Source: Nannochloris sp. 'desiccata'
Taxonomy: Eukaryota; Chlorophyta; Trebouxiophyceae; Chlorellales; Chlorellaceae
Length of the DNA stretch: 64,000 nucleotides
NCBI GenBank assembly: GCA_019044685.2
Contig: JAGTXX020000001.1
Span: 868,001-932,000, forward strand
Direction of reading: 5' to 3'
In this document: positions 9,723-20,564 of the stretch, in pieces
Layout: each line of letters opens with the position of its first letter
How positions within the stretch are numbered: position 1 is the first letter of the stretch
The notes under the pieces: model-generated
Seen by the model: only the letters and a program-made list of their open reading frames with translations
Database searches by the model: none
Told to the model about the DNA's origin: nothing
Translations under genes and position numbers: made by a program

Positions 9723-10850
9723 CTATCTATTTTCATTCTGGCGTAGGCGGGCGTAGGCCGGACGCATTCCCTCCACCTTTGCTAAACACACAGGACACTG
9801 AAACCTAGGATCTATAGCAGTATGGCCTCGTAAGCAATAATAACAAAACATATCACCACAAGGATCAGCTTTATAAGGTATTAGCATTTCACCCGTACCG
9901 CAAATTCCACAATTACGAACCCTGCTGCTGTTACTACCACTATGACTACGAGTCACACCATCTATTGCTGGTGTTGTTTGGGAGGTAGGAGTGAATGGAA
10001 ACGTTGGCAAACGGGGTAAAATAGACCGTACAGCTCGTTTTACTGCTGCAGCATTCACTAGGGGTAAGAGGAATAGCAACACCTCGCTGACTTCTGCCCA
10101 GACGAGTTGTCTATTTAAATACTCGTAGCTAATAGCTCGTGGCGCAGATGGCTGTGCATAGACAAGCCGGGTACGTAATACCCGTTCTAGAATGCTTCGA
10201 TACCGGCCAGTTTTGAGGAAAGCAAGAAAATTTAGGACAGACACAGCTCGGTAGGTTGCTTCTGTTTTACGAAGTGTATACCAAGCTATACTTCTCCAAG
10301 TATCAGGCTCAGCATCACCCCAATGCGATGCAGCTGCTGCATGGCCAGTTCGTGACCAAATATACCGTAGAAAAACAGCTCCAAAGCAGTATAAATTGCG
10401 TTGAGTCACTGTTAAGCCTGGGCCTTCTACCCCACTATGACCTCCTCCAGGTATTCCCATTGCTGTTGGTGCTGTACTACTACTATCTGTACGTACGCCT
10501 CGCTCGTTACGGAATCTAAGGTTCATGAGTGCCATACCAGGTAAAGGTCTCCCTTCCCAAACGCTGTAGCGAAATATCAGAAAATCTAACAGTACCGTAA
10601 GCTCTGGTTGAAGGCGACCAACGGTACCAGGATGAAATAAAGAAAAAATTCTCATAAATTGCTCTCGTAGGAGCGACGTGAGTTCATCATCAAGGCGAGA
10701 TGCATCTGCTTGTGAAGAGCGCATCACAGAGAGAGCTGCTGTGTTTGGGGTGGTGGGCGGACCGCCAGTAGTCGACAAGCGACGGAGATCTTGCTGCGCT
10801 TGGGCCAAATGCTGGCGCCACACCTGCTGTGAGGGTGTCGACGATGGCAT
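9723..10850 (-). CDS. PEX2: Peroxin-2, RING E3 subunit of the peroxisomal export ligase
   Basis: This single-exon 375-residue protein has a Pex2/Pex12 N-terminal domain (for example LLDFLIFRYSVWEGRPLPG followed by LMNLRFRNERG) and a C-terminal RING at about 312-357. With PEX10 and PEX12, PEX2 forms the membrane ubiquitin ligase that recycles the import receptor PEX5. Hydrophobic stretches include FGAVFLRYIW, AVSVLNFLAFL and VLLFLLPLV. The RING begins CGIC and ends CPVC. At the position where the cross-brace histidine normally sits (PCGHxFC) it reads PCGDMFC, with Asp in its place. PEX2 is favoured over PEX12 because the RING cysteines are otherwise complete. Confidence 0.85.
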   Translation of the reverse strand: MPSSTPSQQVWRQHLAQAQQDLRRLSTTGGPPTTPNTAALSVMRSSQADASRLDDELTSLLREQFMRIFSLFHPGTVGRLQPELTVLLDFLIFRYSVWEGRPLPGMALMNLRFRNERGVRTDSSSTAPTAMGIPGGGHSGVEGPGLTVTQRNLYCFGAVFLRYIWSRTGHAAAASHWGDAEPDTWRSIAWYTLRKTEATYRAVSVLNFLAFLKTGRYRSILERVLRTRLVYAQPSAPRAISYEYLNRQLVWAEVSEVLLFLLPLVNAAAVKRAVRSILPRLPTFPFTPTSQTTPAIDGVTRSHSGSNSSRVRNCGICGTGEMLIPYKADPCGDMFCYYCLRGHTAIDPRFQCPVCLAKVEGMRPAYARLRQNENR

Positions 10851-11232
10851 AGCGTTGTATTATTTTAAATGTATTTTTCTAGGCATGCTTTGGACATTTT
10901 TGTTGTTCCAAAAACCCAGAGTTTATTTGAAATTGTTCGAGTTTAAATCTGTTTCATGGAGATGATTTTGGTTTGGTTTTGTGCCCTGTGCTTCAAGAAT
11001 TAAGTCAATCTCAATATTGGGTTCTTGGATAATACAGCCATTGAAGGCTAAATTCCTCATTAGAGAGAAAATGAAGGACGGTGATTGCTGCTACGAGTTG
11101 TGCTGGGCCGACTAAAAAGCCAGCGGCGGGAGGCTAAAAGAGACTAAAAGCACATTCTGTATATGCATGCATGTAATATTAAATATTTCACAGTTTTGAC
11201 GCCCCTTAGGTGTGTTCAACGAGCTAGCAACC
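10851..11232. promoter_or_regulatory. Divergent promoter of PEX2 and NOB1
   Basis: 382 bases separate the start codons of the minus-strand PEX2 and plus-strand NOB1 genes. It contains a T-rich stretch and a GCATGCATG alternating tract near 11165. No coding potential is seen. Confidence 0.45.
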
Positions 11233-12923
11233 ATGTCTTGGGCAGCCGTTGCCAAGACAGAACCCGTCAAGGCGGCGCCAGTGAAGGTCATAGAGAAAGA
11301 AAAGCAAAGTGTAGCAGTTATTGATGCCAATGCTATCATTAATGGCAACGGATTGCTCAACTTGATGCGCAGCGCTGAGAAAATTGTCACCATTCCTGAA
11401 GTTCTTAGAGAAGTTAGAGACAAGCAGTCTCGCGCAGCCTTGGAAGCCATGCCGTTTAAAATTAATACCCAAGAACCATCTGAACAATCTGTGAAAGCAG
11501 GCAAGTATAATTGGGAGGCTTTTATTCTCTACATTGCATCTCCCAGATTAATTTTTTCAAAAAATCGATGCTGCCCGTGTATCTCTCTTGCTTCGTTTAT
11601 TCTAACAGGCACACCTCATCTAATTAACTATAGCTTTTGTACTTTCCCATACTCGCAGTTGTTGACTTCGCTCGTGCCACTGGTGATTTACACGCCCTCT
11701 CCGTCGTTGACACCCGCCTCCTCGCCCTCGCTCACTCCATAGAAGTCAGCTACTACGGCTCTTCTCACCTGCGTGATAAACCCCCCGCGCCTAGACTACA
11801 GAAAAAGGGCGTTGCAGATACCAAAGTTCTGCCTGGATGGGGTGCAGAAGGTGGAGACTGGGCTGAAATCGATCGGTTAAATGAAGAGGAAGAGGCCGCC
11901 GCACAAGCGGCGTTAAGCACCGCTCCTGGTGGGGTAAATAATTATATCGAGGAAATGGGAGGAGAGGCGAGTCGTATTGCAGCAGACGTGCAGCAGTTAA
12001 GTCTAGATGATGATATAGAAGAAGCAGAAGAAGGAAATGGAGTAGAAAATGGAGAACGAGCTGGTGGAGGTGGTGGTGGTAGAGACACCACCACCGAGAA
12101 AGAAGACGAAGAAGACGACGATGATTGGGAAGTAGCTGCAAAAACAAAGAATAAACAACGCAGAGCCCGTAGAAGCGCATACCGTCGTGCAGAATACGCT
12201 GCAGCTGCTCTAGACTCTTTAGAAATGCATGGCAACGAAGAAGAAGACGAAGAGGAAGAAAGTACGAGTGAGGAAGAAAACGAGGATGGTTGCAGTAGTG
12301 ATGGCTCTGATACTGAAATGAATGCTGATAATTTTGAAGCCGGTGATGTCTTAGCTCACCCTTCAGGTGAAGAAAGTGCAGTGTGCTGCATCACAGCGGA
12401 TTTCCCAATGCAAAATGTCTTATTACAAATGGGTCTCCGGTTGGCGGCACCAGATGGACTCCGCATTTCTTGTGTCTCTCGTTGGGTACTCCGTTGCAGC
12501 GCATGTTATCAAGTTACTAAAGAAGTCGGTCGACTATTCTGTCCCCGGTGTGGTAATGCTGCCCTAGATAAAGTACGGGTGGTGGTAGGACCAGATGGCG
12601 CTGAGCAATACGGAGTCAAGAAGAAACATATTTTACGGGGTACGAAATTCAGTATTCCAAAGCCACGTGGGGGTCGTAATAGAGATGTTATCCTACGGGA
12701 AGATCAATTACTAACCAAGAAACATTTAATGAGAGCGCAAAAAGCCGCTGATAGAGCTGCCCAGGATCAATTAGATCCATTTGCGCCGGAATACACAGCA
12801 GACACGTGGCACCAAGCAGCAGCGTTGCCTGGTGGGCAACAGGGGGCTGCTGCGTTGTTGGCTGGGTGGAAGAAAAATCCGAATGAACGGAAACATAGAG
12901 CGACAAATAGACGTAGGAAATAA
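11233..12923 (+). CDS. NOB1: 20S pre-rRNA endonuclease NOB1
   Basis: Exons 11233-11500 and 11659-12923 give 510 residues. NOB1 makes the final cut at the 3' end of 18S rRNA in cytoplasmic pre-40S particles. The PIN nuclease starts with VIDANAIIN (about residue 29) and continues across the intron into FARATGDLHALSVVDTRLLALA, with conserved acidic residues. A long acidic linker (about 150-350) follows. The zinc ribbon has Cys369, 372, 384 and 387 (CSACYQV, CPRCG). The tail GTKFSIPKPRGGR is diagnostic. The intron can only be read as GC-AG (exon AG, then GCAAGT): the nearby GT donor would bring a stop straight after the splice. The C-terminus is basic. Confidence 0.95.
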
Positions 12924-13123
12924 TGCATTTTGTCATGTGTTTACATTTTCAATTTTAAAAGTTATTGGGAAGAAAGAAACAAAAAAGTCAAGTGGCAATT
13001 TGAAAATTAACCACGCAAGCACCATTTTCCAAATCTAAGATGGTCTCTAATTTTGCTGCGCAGCTCTTTTGTCATGATAGGCATGAGACATTGGTATATT
13101 TCTCTGCATATACATATAGCATT

Positions 13124-14125
13124 TCAACCATGCATATCCCATTTCCAACCTGGCACTAATTCGAGTTTTCTAGCACCCGCCTGGTCCATGTATTCCTTGA
13201 CACCCTTGTATTTCTCTGTTTCCCCATGTAAGCGTGCTTGCCAAGCTTTATAGGCCTTGCGCTGGGTGTGCACCCAATTTCCTAAAGTAGGATGGCTTTG
13301 GGGAGGTATTCTCTTGTGTTGAGCCACATATTCAACTATCGCGCAATAGTTTGCTTCCCAGGTGTCTGCTAGAGGGTCCCAAGACCAACCCGGAAGTGAC
13401 TCTAATTGGTCAGCACGCGCCTGGTCCATGTACACCTGACACCCTTGTATTTCTCTGTTTCCCCATGTAAGCGTGCTTGCCAAGCTTGATAAGCCGTGCG
13501 CTGGGTGCTGACCCAATTTCCTAAAGTAGGATGGCTTTGGGAGGTATTTCCCCAGTTATTTTAACTTCCTCCGCGAGCTCTTCGAAACCAGACTGCCATG
13601 CAGCTTCTTGAGCATCCCAACTCCACCATGACATGGATTCTAGAATGGAAATCCGTCAGGATTCATTAGACTACTGTTTGGGTTCCCCTCATCCACTCGA
13701 CGTTTTGCTTGGCGTTGGGTATTCATCCAAGTTGCCAGCCTGCCTTTCTCCCCTGCGTTCCATTTCGGCAATCTTCCCTCCTTGTAGTAAAATTGAATGA
13801 GTTCTTCTAATGTATCAAGCCACTTCTTCTCATAGCTTATACCACGTTTGGTATACCCAGATTTCAAGAACGATTCCCTATTATACACCTCTAGTAGAGA
13901 TTCGAGCTCATCCCGCCGCCGCTCCACAATTAATAATTCATTTTCGTAAGATGACGCCTCACCGAAGACAAAAGGATAGCTAGTAGCGGAGACAGAAATA
14001 ATATTTCGGACTGATACAGCGGTAGAAATGCGCCTGTGCTGCTGCCAGCGCAAAGGTGGCGAAGGCAGTGATGATAATCCTTGATAACATCTGTTTGCAA
14101 GAAATAACCTTTGCAGCATAGGCAA
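13124..14125 (-). pseudogene. Helicase-associated (HA) repeat protein, broken by frameshifts
   Basis: An open frame at 13640-14125 encodes a possible organelle-targeting N-terminus and one HA-type repeat (TLEELIQFYYKEGRLP, then GRLATWMNTQRQAKR). It stops soon afterwards. The next 500 bases encode further HA repeats (WSWDAQEAAWQ, YVAQHKRIPP, LGNWVHTQRKAYKAWQ, PGWKWDMHG) scattered over three frames; the last intact one ends at 13124. A unit is tandemly duplicated: 13173-13310 (138 bases) and 13413-13548 (136 bases). The second copy lacks one base in a C run and one near the motif KGV. HA domains are often found next to helicases or alone in algae. It is either a recent pseudogene or an assembly problem in a repeat. 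Confidence 0.6.
13173..13548. repeat. Tandem duplication with 240-base period
   Basis: Copies at 13173-13310 and 13413-13548 are nearly identical through long blocks, for example around CTTGTATTTCTCTGTTTCC. They differ by scattered substitutions and two one-base deletions. The duplication covers one HA repeat of the broken gene. Confidence 0.75.
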
Positions 14126-14364
14126 TGCCGTATTTATTTATCCTTGTATAGTATTCTGAAATTTCGATTTGCTTAAAATAATTGGCCAGCGCCTGTTTAT
14201 TAAATTATATAGAGAGAGGGTTGTGCCTAATCAACTTCCACTGAACATGTTGTTGTACACCATTGCTGTGATAGAAAATAGATACTAGACTTGTTTCGAC
14301 AAGGACGTATGCACTACGAAAAGTGAATGGAAACAGATTAAACGAAGACGGGAAGACATGAAGG

Positions 14365-17300
14365 TTACCGACGGCCTCTGCCACCACGGCCACCCCCAAA
14401 GGAGCTACCGCCACGAGATCCTCCTCTTCCTGAACCTCCTCCTCGGCCACTTCCAAAGGACCTTCTCCCACGCGGGGCATCCCGAGAACCACCGCCACTA
14501 ATACCACCACCACTGCCGCCTCTAAACTTCCCACCACCACCACCACCACCACCACGGCCTCGCCCACCACCTCTCGTCTTGGCCTGGGCTTCTTGCCGTC
14601 TCTTCACCAAATGCTCTTTCTTCTTTTCTTCGTCCTTTCTATTCTTACGAACCTCATCAGCACTCCGTAACTCATCCCTCTGTCCTTTCTTATACCCTCC
14701 AATTTTTCTACCGCCACCATCACCATCACCGCGGCCCCTGGAACCACCACCAGGTGCACCATCATCACTACGAGCTTTCAATGGATTGGCCCACCCGCGA
14801 CCACCTTTATTAAACCTTGCACCCATCGCATCAGCTAATTTCGCCGATCTATCAGCTCCCGTACCACTCCCAATCGACACTTTTGTCTTTTTAGACCACT
14901 TTTCATAAATTCCGCTTGGACCCTCACCAGCTCTTTTCGTGACTCCACTTTCTGTCCGAACACGTTTTCCCGCCTTGATAGCTTCATTTTTATTCAATTT
15001 CACGTATTTCTTGGCCTTCTTATCCCAATGCCAGGCGGCAGATCGCATTTTTGCTGCAGCAGCAGCATCTTCACCTGTCAAGTCCATCACAGCGTCTTTA
15101 ATTTGATCCCCAGAACCCACAGCCATGAATCTCTCGACTGAAGGGTTGTCGGATTGTTGATGGGAGATGTAAAAGCCGGTATCACGATATCTGCCAGTCG
15201 GGCCAGAGCCAGGAGCGACGATGGCGTCGCCATTGCGGGAAGACGCTCTGACGGCAGCGGCACCGTGAAGCAAGAAATCATCTTTTTTAATTACAGTAGC
15301 TTTACTGATGCGTTGGCGTTTGATTCTACTACTACCACTTCCTCCTGCCTCTTCTTTGTCTGAGAAGTCTTCTTCAGATTTTTCACCTTCACTATCGTCT
15401 TTGTCTTCTTCCTCTTCACTACTGGCATTGAAACGAGTGCCATGCATAGGTTTACTCCCTCCCGCAGCTGCCAACTCGTGTTCTTCTTTCCTTTTATTTG
15501 CTAAAATAACAGCAGCATGCGCTTCTCGTTTTTGTCTCATCACTTCGATCTTTCTTTCATGAGGTGCTGCAGCAAGAACTCCCGGTGTCGCGGTCAACCC
15601 AGCACCCGTCCCAGCACGCGCAGCAGCGACTTCAGCTTCAAATACAGTCGCAGATGGACGATATGCACGTAACTTGGCAGTTATATCTGCTAAACATTCC
15701 TGCGCTTCTAAACCACCTAGAGCATCTGATGGCAATGCTGCAGCGAGCAATGGGTGAACACCTTCTTTAACTAAAGCTTTTGCACGGCGTGCGCTTTCTG
15801 GAGCAGCTGGAGGACGTGTTCGGACGTACAGTTTCATTGCGTTCTGAGCAGACTGGAATTGAGAGGATAAATCTGGAGAGGACGCTAAAACTTCTCTCAG
15901 GTGCTCAACCTCATCGTCAAGGACAGATTGAGGAAAGGAGCCAAAAATCGAAGAATCACCAATCCGTGTCGTATTCATCCCAGATCCACTTGCACCACCA
16001 CCATCAATACTACCGCCACCATTTATATTGTTAGCTGCAGCAGCAGCTTCTTTCAAAGAACGAACCGGAGCGGATGCTAAAGGTCGTGATAAAAATAAAT
16101 GTAAATCAATAAGGTACGGCATTTCATCTCTTGTAGCAAGACTATATGCGGTACCTATCCTACCAGCACGTGCTGCACGGCCAGCACGATGGACAAACAA
16201 CTTTGGTTTTGCAGGAAAGTCATAATTTACTACGTTATCCAGTAAAGGTATGTCCAAACCACGAGCAGCTACATCAGTCACAACTAACACGCTGGCCCTT
16301 CCAGCACGAAATTTCGCAATGTTGATTTTACGTGCACTTTGATCCATATTTCCGTGTACAGATGCTACGGAAACACCTTCTCGCTGCAGCAATCCAGCTA
16401 GAAAGTCAACATGATGCCGAGTGGAAGCAAAAACAATTGTCGGTTGGCCTGGATGGACTACTTCCCTTAATAAAAATAACAATGCTCCCGGTTTATCATC
16501 TTGTCGTACAGTGAAAAATGCAAGTGCTAAATCAGGGGAGAGCTTCGTATCTGCGTCTAATCGTACTAATTCTGGATCCCGTAGTCCTGCTCGAGCAAAT
16601 TCCGCCAAGAGCCTCGGCATAGTCGCTGAAAAGAGCAGAGTTTGACGTGAAGAAGGCATCGATTTCATAATCTCGTGCAATTGCTCCGCAAATCCCATCT
16701 CAAATAACCGATCTGCTTCGTCAAAGACGAGATATTCAACAGATTTTAAAGAAAATCCATCGATTTCTGCCAAATGGTGGGCTATTCGACCCGGGGTAGC
16801 TACTATAATATCCGGAGCTGCAGCTAATTCTGCAAATTGAGCTTCCATAGAATCACCACCAACTAATACAGCCGTTCTCAGGTCAATATGCCTGCCTAGC
16901 TCTTTAACTACCTTGTGTGTTTGAAGTGACAATTCACGAGTAGGCGATAAAATGACTGCCCTCGCTCCTTGAGAAGTCGGTGCATGTGCTTTCAGCTTCT
17001 CCAACATAGGAATAACAAAAGCAGCTGTTTTACCTGAACCAGTACGAGCCATGCCGACTACATCGACGCCCTGAAGGATTAGTGGCATGGCTCGGCGTTG
17101 GATGGGAGTTGGTAAGCGGTAGCCTTTACGACGAATGCCTTTCAGAACAACCTCACTCAAACCAAGGGTTTCTGTAGAGATAAAGAAATAATAAATGAGA
17201 GAACAAAATGGAATGTTAGTATACTTGAAGGTAGAATAATAGAAAATTAATTTTCAATAAGCGGCAATTTTGTGGTGATTAATTATTGAGGCGGCAAGAA

Positions 17301-17578
17301 GTAACCAAGCCCAACGCTTCTATTTTATTGCCAGCACATTTTAAACTGTATATCAAACAAGTGATAGACGATTCAACAATCTTACCAAAGGTTCCAGGTT
17401 TAGCCTTCTTCTTTGCCTCCTTCATGGCTTTTTTCCGGCGTCCCGACAATGGCTTGTCTTCATCTTCATCTTGCCAGCCAAAGTCAACTATGTCTCCTGC
17501 CTCGGGAAAATCTCCATCCTCTACATCTGTCTCTACATCAGAAACGAAGTCTTCATCGTCTGAACGTCTTCCACCCAT
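14365..17578 (-). CDS. DBP10: DEAD-box RNA helicase DBP10/DDX54
   Basis: Exons 17386-17578 and 14365-17171 (phase 1) give 999 residues. DBP10 is a nucleolar ATP-dependent RNA helicase for 60S assembly. The order is: acidic N-terminus; Q motif (GLSEVVLKGIRRKGYRLPTP); Walker A ARTGSGKT; PTRELSLQ; ATPGR; DEAD as FDEADRLFEMGF; SAT; then helicase C motifs including HRAGRAARAGR. Next come the DBP10CT-like region (GFYISHQQSDN) and a basic tail of many RGG/RGRGGG repeats (about 880-999), typical of RNA-binding nucleolar proteins. The first-exon RRKKAMKEAKKKAKPGTF segment is a likely nuclear signal. The downstream ATG in exon 2 would lose most of the Q-motif lead-in, so the spliced start is preferred. 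Confidence 0.95.
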
Positions 17579-17844
17579 GGCTGCTGCTCAAGATTCAAAT
17601 AATTGGCATGCGGAAATTGAGTATGCTTGCAATGTTGCATGCACTTTCTACGCTAAGTTTAGAGTTTTATATCGCAGTTTTTGTATTTCAATAATGGTTT
17701 TGCATATGCAAGTGGTCAAATTTAGCTGCCCAATTTGAAGTTTTATTTTGTGTTCGGCGCCTGCAGTGAGTTCGAGAGCTTTCAGTTCATCTGTGGATCA
17801 ACATCGCTCTTTTCAATCTGTCAATTGTGTTGTAAACACTGAAT
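17579..17844. promoter_or_regulatory. Divergent promoter of DBP10 and the YVH1-HAD gene
   Basis: 266 bases between the two start codons. The two genes on either side both relate to 60S ribosome maturation, so shared control is plausible but not shown. No named motif is visible. Confidence 0.4.
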
Positions 17845-19912
17845 ATGGTGCTATCTCCAGCGCATGCATCCCAACTCAGTCCAGGCTTGTGGATTTCTGG
17901 AATCGCAGGCTTGGAGCAAATTGAAGCTTTAAAAATAACACATATTGTGGTAAGAAACTAAGATGTGATTTATTTTTAATCATTAAGACGTATTCATCAA
18001 CCGACAACGCAGCATAACCGCTAAATATCTACTCAAATTATCATTATACTCTCTGCAGAGTGTGATCAACGGCCAGCCACCAGAGCTTCCTCCTTCTCAA
18101 CCCAATGGCAGTAGTATTCAAACTCTGCACATAGATCTTGAAGATGATGACGACGGAAACCTGTTACAGCACCTACCATCTGCTCTTGACTTTATTTCTC
18201 AAGCTTTAGGAAACACAACTTCTGCCCCCACCTCAATATCCCCACCGACAGCATCACCACAAGGAGCTGCTGTGCTTGTTCACTGTGCCCAGGGTGTCTC
18301 TCGCAGCGCAGCACTCGCTATAGCATATTTAGTATATACAAATAGAACCCTAGATCCGGATGCTGCTTTGGAAATACTGAAAAGATCTCACCCGACAGCA
18401 GCACCAAATTCAAATTTCATGAATCAGTTACACCTTTTCCACGTCATGAACTGCACTTTAGATCCTTCCTACATCCCATACAGAAGATTTCTAGCAACGC
18501 AAGCTGCAGTACAGTATCATAATACTGGTACTGTGGACGCCGCAGCACTGAATATGCCGAGCATCGGTGACGGGAAAGGTCAAGCTACTTTGTACCGGTG
18601 TAGAAAATGCCGTACTTTACTAGCCACATCTGATAATATATTGGAAACTCAATTAGGGGGGCAAGTAGCAGGGTTTGCATGGCGAAAACGTGATAAATAC
18701 CCAAAAGAACGACTTGCCGGCAATAGAGGTAGCGGTGGTGGTGGTGGAATGAATGGTGGTTATAGCGTTCCTGGTGGAGATGGTGTAGAAGGCGTTAATC
18801 AAGGCGGTATTTTCGTTGAACCATTACGTTGGATGAGTACGATTCTATCAGAGGGGCACATTCAAGGGAAACTGTACTGCCCAACTCCAAAATGTACTTC
18901 AACCCGACTAGGCACATTCAATTGGTCTGGTATCCAAAATAGTGAGGGGGCATGGGTCACACCAGGTTTCCATCTACATTTAACAAGATTAGATGCTGAA
19001 GATCCGGTACGACAAGCTGCTTTACAGGCACAGCTTAATGGGTTAAGTATCAGTAGCCCAACGAATCCTGCTGGTAGCGGTGGTTCTTTCGTAGAGGAGA
19101 GAAGCGGAGGCAGTCTTCGACCACCACGCATGCTTTCTTCTCGTGTCCCTACTACCTCTACTACGGCACCCTCCTCAAATAATGTCCCTACTTTTACTAA
19201 ATTCACTCATTTGATATTAGATTGTGACGGTGTGATGGTGGATAGCGAACGACCTTCTTGTGAAGCACTCCGTCGAGCGATCCTTGCAGTCACCCAGTTT
19301 GATATACCTCATGAATTTCCTCAGGATTTCAGACCAGTATTTGGTATGGATGTGTATTCATGTGTTGAATATTATGCTGCCAGGTTTGCTAGCGAACACA
19401 CTTGGGGAGATCAACGTGACTTGGAAGTACTAGCCACACAAGTTTCAGCGACCAAGGAAGGAATTTACAAAGAACTGACTAAAGAAGGAGTCACACCCTT
19501 TTCTGGGGTAAAAGAGCTCGTTGATAAAGCTCGAGCACTTCAAATGGGTGTAGCTATAGCTTCTTCTGGCTCTCCTGAGAAGATAGACCATAATTTGAAT
19601 AGTTCCGGTTTAGGAGATGTCGTCAATGATAAAAATTTAATAGTTAGCGCCAAGGATGTGAAGCGTGGGAAACCCGCTCCTGACGTTTACTTAGAAGCGT
19701 TACTTAGAATGGGGTGCAAAAATCCACGTTTTGCAGTGGTGGTTGAAGATGCTGTGAATGGTTTGAAAGCAGCAAAGGCTGCGGGGTGTTTTACCATGGC
19801 AGTGACGACATCATTGCCGAGGGAGAGTTTAGAAGAGCATGCTGATGTTGTTGTCGATAAGCTTGAGGAGATTGACTTTGAGGCGATATTTAATGCGGCT
19901 AGTATGAAGTAA
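17845..19912 (+). CDS. YVH1: YVH1/DUSP12 dual-specificity phosphatase fused to a CbbY-type HAD hydrolase
   Basis: Exons 17845-17949 and 18059-19912 (phase 0) give 652 residues. Residues 1-160 are a dual-specificity phosphatase with the loop HCAQGVSRS (Cys111). Residues 210-350 are the YVH1 zinc-binding domain, with Cys216/219 (CRKC), Cys309/314 (CPTPKC), then LGTFNWSG and PGFHLH. In yeast YVH1 this domain drives Mrt4 release during 60S maturation. After a Ser/Thr-rich linker comes a complete HAD hydrolase (about 418-645): DCDGVMVDSE with Asp423/425, the Ser of ASSGSPEK, Lys in KRGKPAPD, and VVEDAVNGLKAAKAAG. That order resembles CbbY/phosphoglycolate-type sugar phosphatases. No stop or splice signal divides the two. 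The HAD substrate is unknown. Confidence 0.9.
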
Positions 19913-20564
19913 ACTCAATTCAATAAAAGGCGTGGGCATAGGGGTCGCTTATTTACCTTGCATCCGTCGGGGGTCAGCGACTTTTGCAGCAGAGAAATTG
20001 TGGTCGCGGCTGCGGTGTGTTTATCGCCCTAACCGCATCAAAGCTGAGCATTAGCGAAGGGAAAGTCATGGGTAATGGCTGCGCCTATTTAATCCTGCAT
20101 GGGGCGTTTGAAAAAGGGGACTCCTCCACAGGGGAGGGAGCTTTGGAGATTTTCTTTTTATTTAATTTAGACGAGACTATCTTTTGTACGTGTAACTCTT
20201 TGAAAACCCTCTTTCATCCGCTACTACAGTATTTCTACAATATTTAACGCTTCGTTCGCGTTATTATTTTATGTTCGGAGCGCCAACGTTGCTGCACAAG
20301 CATTTTCCGCCAACCCCGCTCTGTGACGAAGCTGGTTTTGAACAGCTTCGTCACATTAGCCGGCTGTCAGACTGGGTCGGTCAGCCTTTATATCCGGGAA
20401 TATCTGGCTCTTATATCATCTATGCTTTAATATTTTATTAAATAACATTATTGTTTCCTTCCGAGTATTATCTCTCGAACTAGAAGCAATTCAATAAGCG
20501 CGAGCGTTAACATCCTAAGGTTTTGTAATCTTTGCGACACGTTTTGAAATTTTCAATCTGAAGC
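19913..20564. other. Spacer with GC-rich structured blocks and a strong hairpin
   Basis: 652 bases separate two plus-strand genes. The part from about 19930 to 20130 is GC-rich with short pairings such as GTCGCT/AGCGAC. A perfect 13-bp hairpin lies at 20322-20355. An open frame at 19984-20247 has no recognisable protein character. The 3' end of the first gene, the promoter of glutamate 5-kinase and possibly a non-coding RNA share this space. Confidence 0.45.
20322..20355. repeat. Perfect 13-bp inverted repeat
   Basis: TGTGACGAAGCTG (20322-20334) and CAGCTTCGTCACA (20343-20355) are exact complements around an 8-base loop. This is the strongest hairpin I found in the window. It lies about 210 bases upstream of the glutamate 5-kinase ATG. 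Confidence 0.85.

Noticed and set aside
19984..20247. 87-codon plus-strand frame before glutamate 5-kinase
   Set aside because: No domain or signal, mixed composition, and it overlaps the GC-rich structured block.
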